64,000 bases of DNA from Lepidostoma basale (taxonomy: Eukaryota > Arthropoda > Insecta > Trichoptera > Lepidostomatidae), in NCBI GenBank assembly GCA_022606425.2, contig JAHDVF020000223.1, positions 655,501 through 719,500 of the forward strand. Reading direction: 5' to 3'. The first letter of the stretch is position 1. Each line of letters starts with the position of its first letter. The translations under genes and the position numbers were made by a program. Under the pieces are notes generated by a model that was not told the origin of the DNA, made no database searches, and saw nothing but the letters and a program-made list of their open reading frames with translations. This document shows positions 63,050 through 64,000 of this stretch, in pieces.

Positions 63050-63640
63050 GGGTTCATTCGGAAAGGACTTTGGGATTAAATAAAATGAAGTTGTCTCTAA
63101 TTTTCAAAGATTTAAAAATAGATTCTGGAAAGAAGAATTTATCAATGAAAGCAAAAATGGTCTTTCACAACGGAGTTCTCGCTCCATCGCAAATATATGG
63201 AAGCGAAGCATGGAACTGGCAGAAGAATAATGAAATCAGAATAAATGCAGTAGATATGAGTTCCCTTAGACGTATGTGGTAGTAGAACGATGTATGAGAG
63301 AATTTCAAAAACTTGTAATATGAGGGAGTCACATAGAGGGAAAGAATGTATTATGAACAAAATTATGAAAAAATCACTACGTTGATTTGAATGCATGGAA
63401 GATTAATTAAAAGGTAAGAACGTTTAAGTTAACGACGTAAATGGATTACGGAGTCGGGGAAGACCGAAATAAACATGACAAAATTAATAAATTTTCAAAC
63501 GTCGGCCATGTAAGAAAAATCGCTGTATGAATGTGAAGGAATCAAAAGGGTTTGTCAGAATAGTGTAATGTAGTGGTCCATTCTCTCTGCCTACTTTTCC
63601 GGGGAAATGGCTTTGACGGTTTGTTATTGTATATAATTTT
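63050..63640 (+). pseudogene. RTE-T LINE copy, decayed
   Basis: SMKAKMVFHNGVLAPSQIYG, SEAWNWQKNNEIRINAVDMS, SLRRMW then stop. It continues in broken frames through TMYERISKTCNMRESHREGK, CIMNKIMKKSLR and the SGKPKxTxQN positions to SILSAYFSGEM. The tail is lost. Confidence 0.8.
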
Positions 63641-63681
63641 ATTTAAATATTATTCGAACTATATCACAAATAAATAACTTA

Positions 63682-64000
63682 CTAACTAACCATAACGCCG
63701 TCTCCCGGAGTGGTAGACAGAGAGAATGGACCGCTATACCGTTCTGTTCTGACATACCTCTCTAGCTTTCTCCACATTTATACAGCGTAACATGAATGCT
63801 CGTAAATTTTTTCGACTTCGAATATGGCCGCTTTTCAGTATTTGATTGATTTGGTCATGCCATACTTTGCTTGGTCTTCCATGGCCTCTCTTTTCACTCA
63901 CACTACTTGTATACAGCATTTAAACCATTCTTCTCTCGTCCATTCGTTCCACATGCCCAAACCATCTCAGGGATTATTTAATTTAACTTATGATTGCAAT
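63682..64000 (-). pseudogene. RTE-T LINE 3' end, runs off the window
   Basis: TAACTTACTAACTAACC tail, then the minus frame from 63919 with LYTSSVSEKRGHGRPSKVWH, DQINQILKSGHIRSRKNLRA, MLRCINVEKAREVCQNRTV. It reaches MERMDERRMV at about 63955 and continues past the window edge (SLRWFGHVER). Confidence 0.88.

Noticed and set aside
1..64000. Bacterial or phage origin of the window
   Set aside because: Non-LTR LINE tails, tRNA-derived SINEs, microsatellites and the lack of dense coding all indicate animal nuclear DNA.

Overview
This 64 kb window looks like gene-poor, AT-rich nuclear DNA of an insect, most likely a moth or butterfly (inference from the mix of degraded RTE-type LINEs, tRNA-derived SINEs and short palindromic repeats). 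I found no host protein-coding gene, rRNA, functional tRNA gene or CRISPR array that I can support. Nearly every recognisable coding stretch is the 3' end of a broken non-LTR retrotransposon. The most frequent is an RTE-like family (called RTE-T here) whose C-terminal region carries the landmarks RWFGHMERM, GRPRKTWHDQIN and VWRSILSAYP and whose 3' end is a (TTAG)n tail; about twenty copies lie on both strands. Other LINE tails are RTE-G (LRGEKY, SWLRNIREWTG, GAA tail), RTE-V (RAMERAMLG, WAGHIAR, WMQ..QDR), RTE-M (KTCVRPI.TYGIE, RWRRQ, MDPxR), two more RTE-like tails, one with a C2H2 finger, and a Jockey/CR1-like LINE with a (TTTGA)n tail.

Between the LINE scraps lies a second layer: short AT-rich palindromic repeats, sorted here by sequence into families A, C, D, E, F, G and K. 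Although the families differ in sequence, they share one organisation. Each has a CUGANGA-like box, one extra base, a hairpin, then GAAA followed by a self-complementary four- to eight-base stretch and GUC (ACATGTC, ACTAGTC, ACACGTC, ACAGCTGTC or ACCGGTC). This is the layout of small hammerhead ribozymes with a minimal helix III, which are known from Penelope-like retroelements. In the best copies helix I can also be drawn. This is the most interesting signal in the window.

Layout. 0-10 kb: an RTE-V reverse transcriptase piece, a split family A palindrome holding a family B MITE arm, a zinc-finger-tailed LINE end, a MITE with inverted arms interrupted by a Jockey-like LINE, and several RTE-T copies, one interrupted by an RTE-G tail with a 9-base target duplication. 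10-20 kb: a family G palindrome split by a SINE, RTE-M and RTE-T copies, and a complete 311-base palindromic MITE (family B) with a 12-base duplication. 20-31 kb: the longest RTE-T copy, a 1.6 kb Kolobok/Mutator-like DNA transposon with TTAA duplications and inverted repeats, a full family A palindrome, a head-to-head RTE-T pair, and a chimeric RTE-V retroposon. 31-43 kb: a 225-residue Jockey-like fragment, two palindromic C elements, an RTE-T copy split by a family A element with a 10-base duplication, and family E and F elements. 43-56 kb: a MITE inside an RTE-G tail, a family D palindrome with two intact core motifs, RTE-T with a 10-base duplication, and a second copy of the chimeric retroposon. 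56-64 kb: SINEs, a family G-like palindrome split by a SINE, an RTE-G tail, an inverted-repeat element filled with a three-unit higher-order tandem repeat, and two more RTE-T fragments.

The window therefore reads as a stack of nested, 5'-truncated insertions. The target duplications and interruptions allow a partial order of events to be reconstructed.
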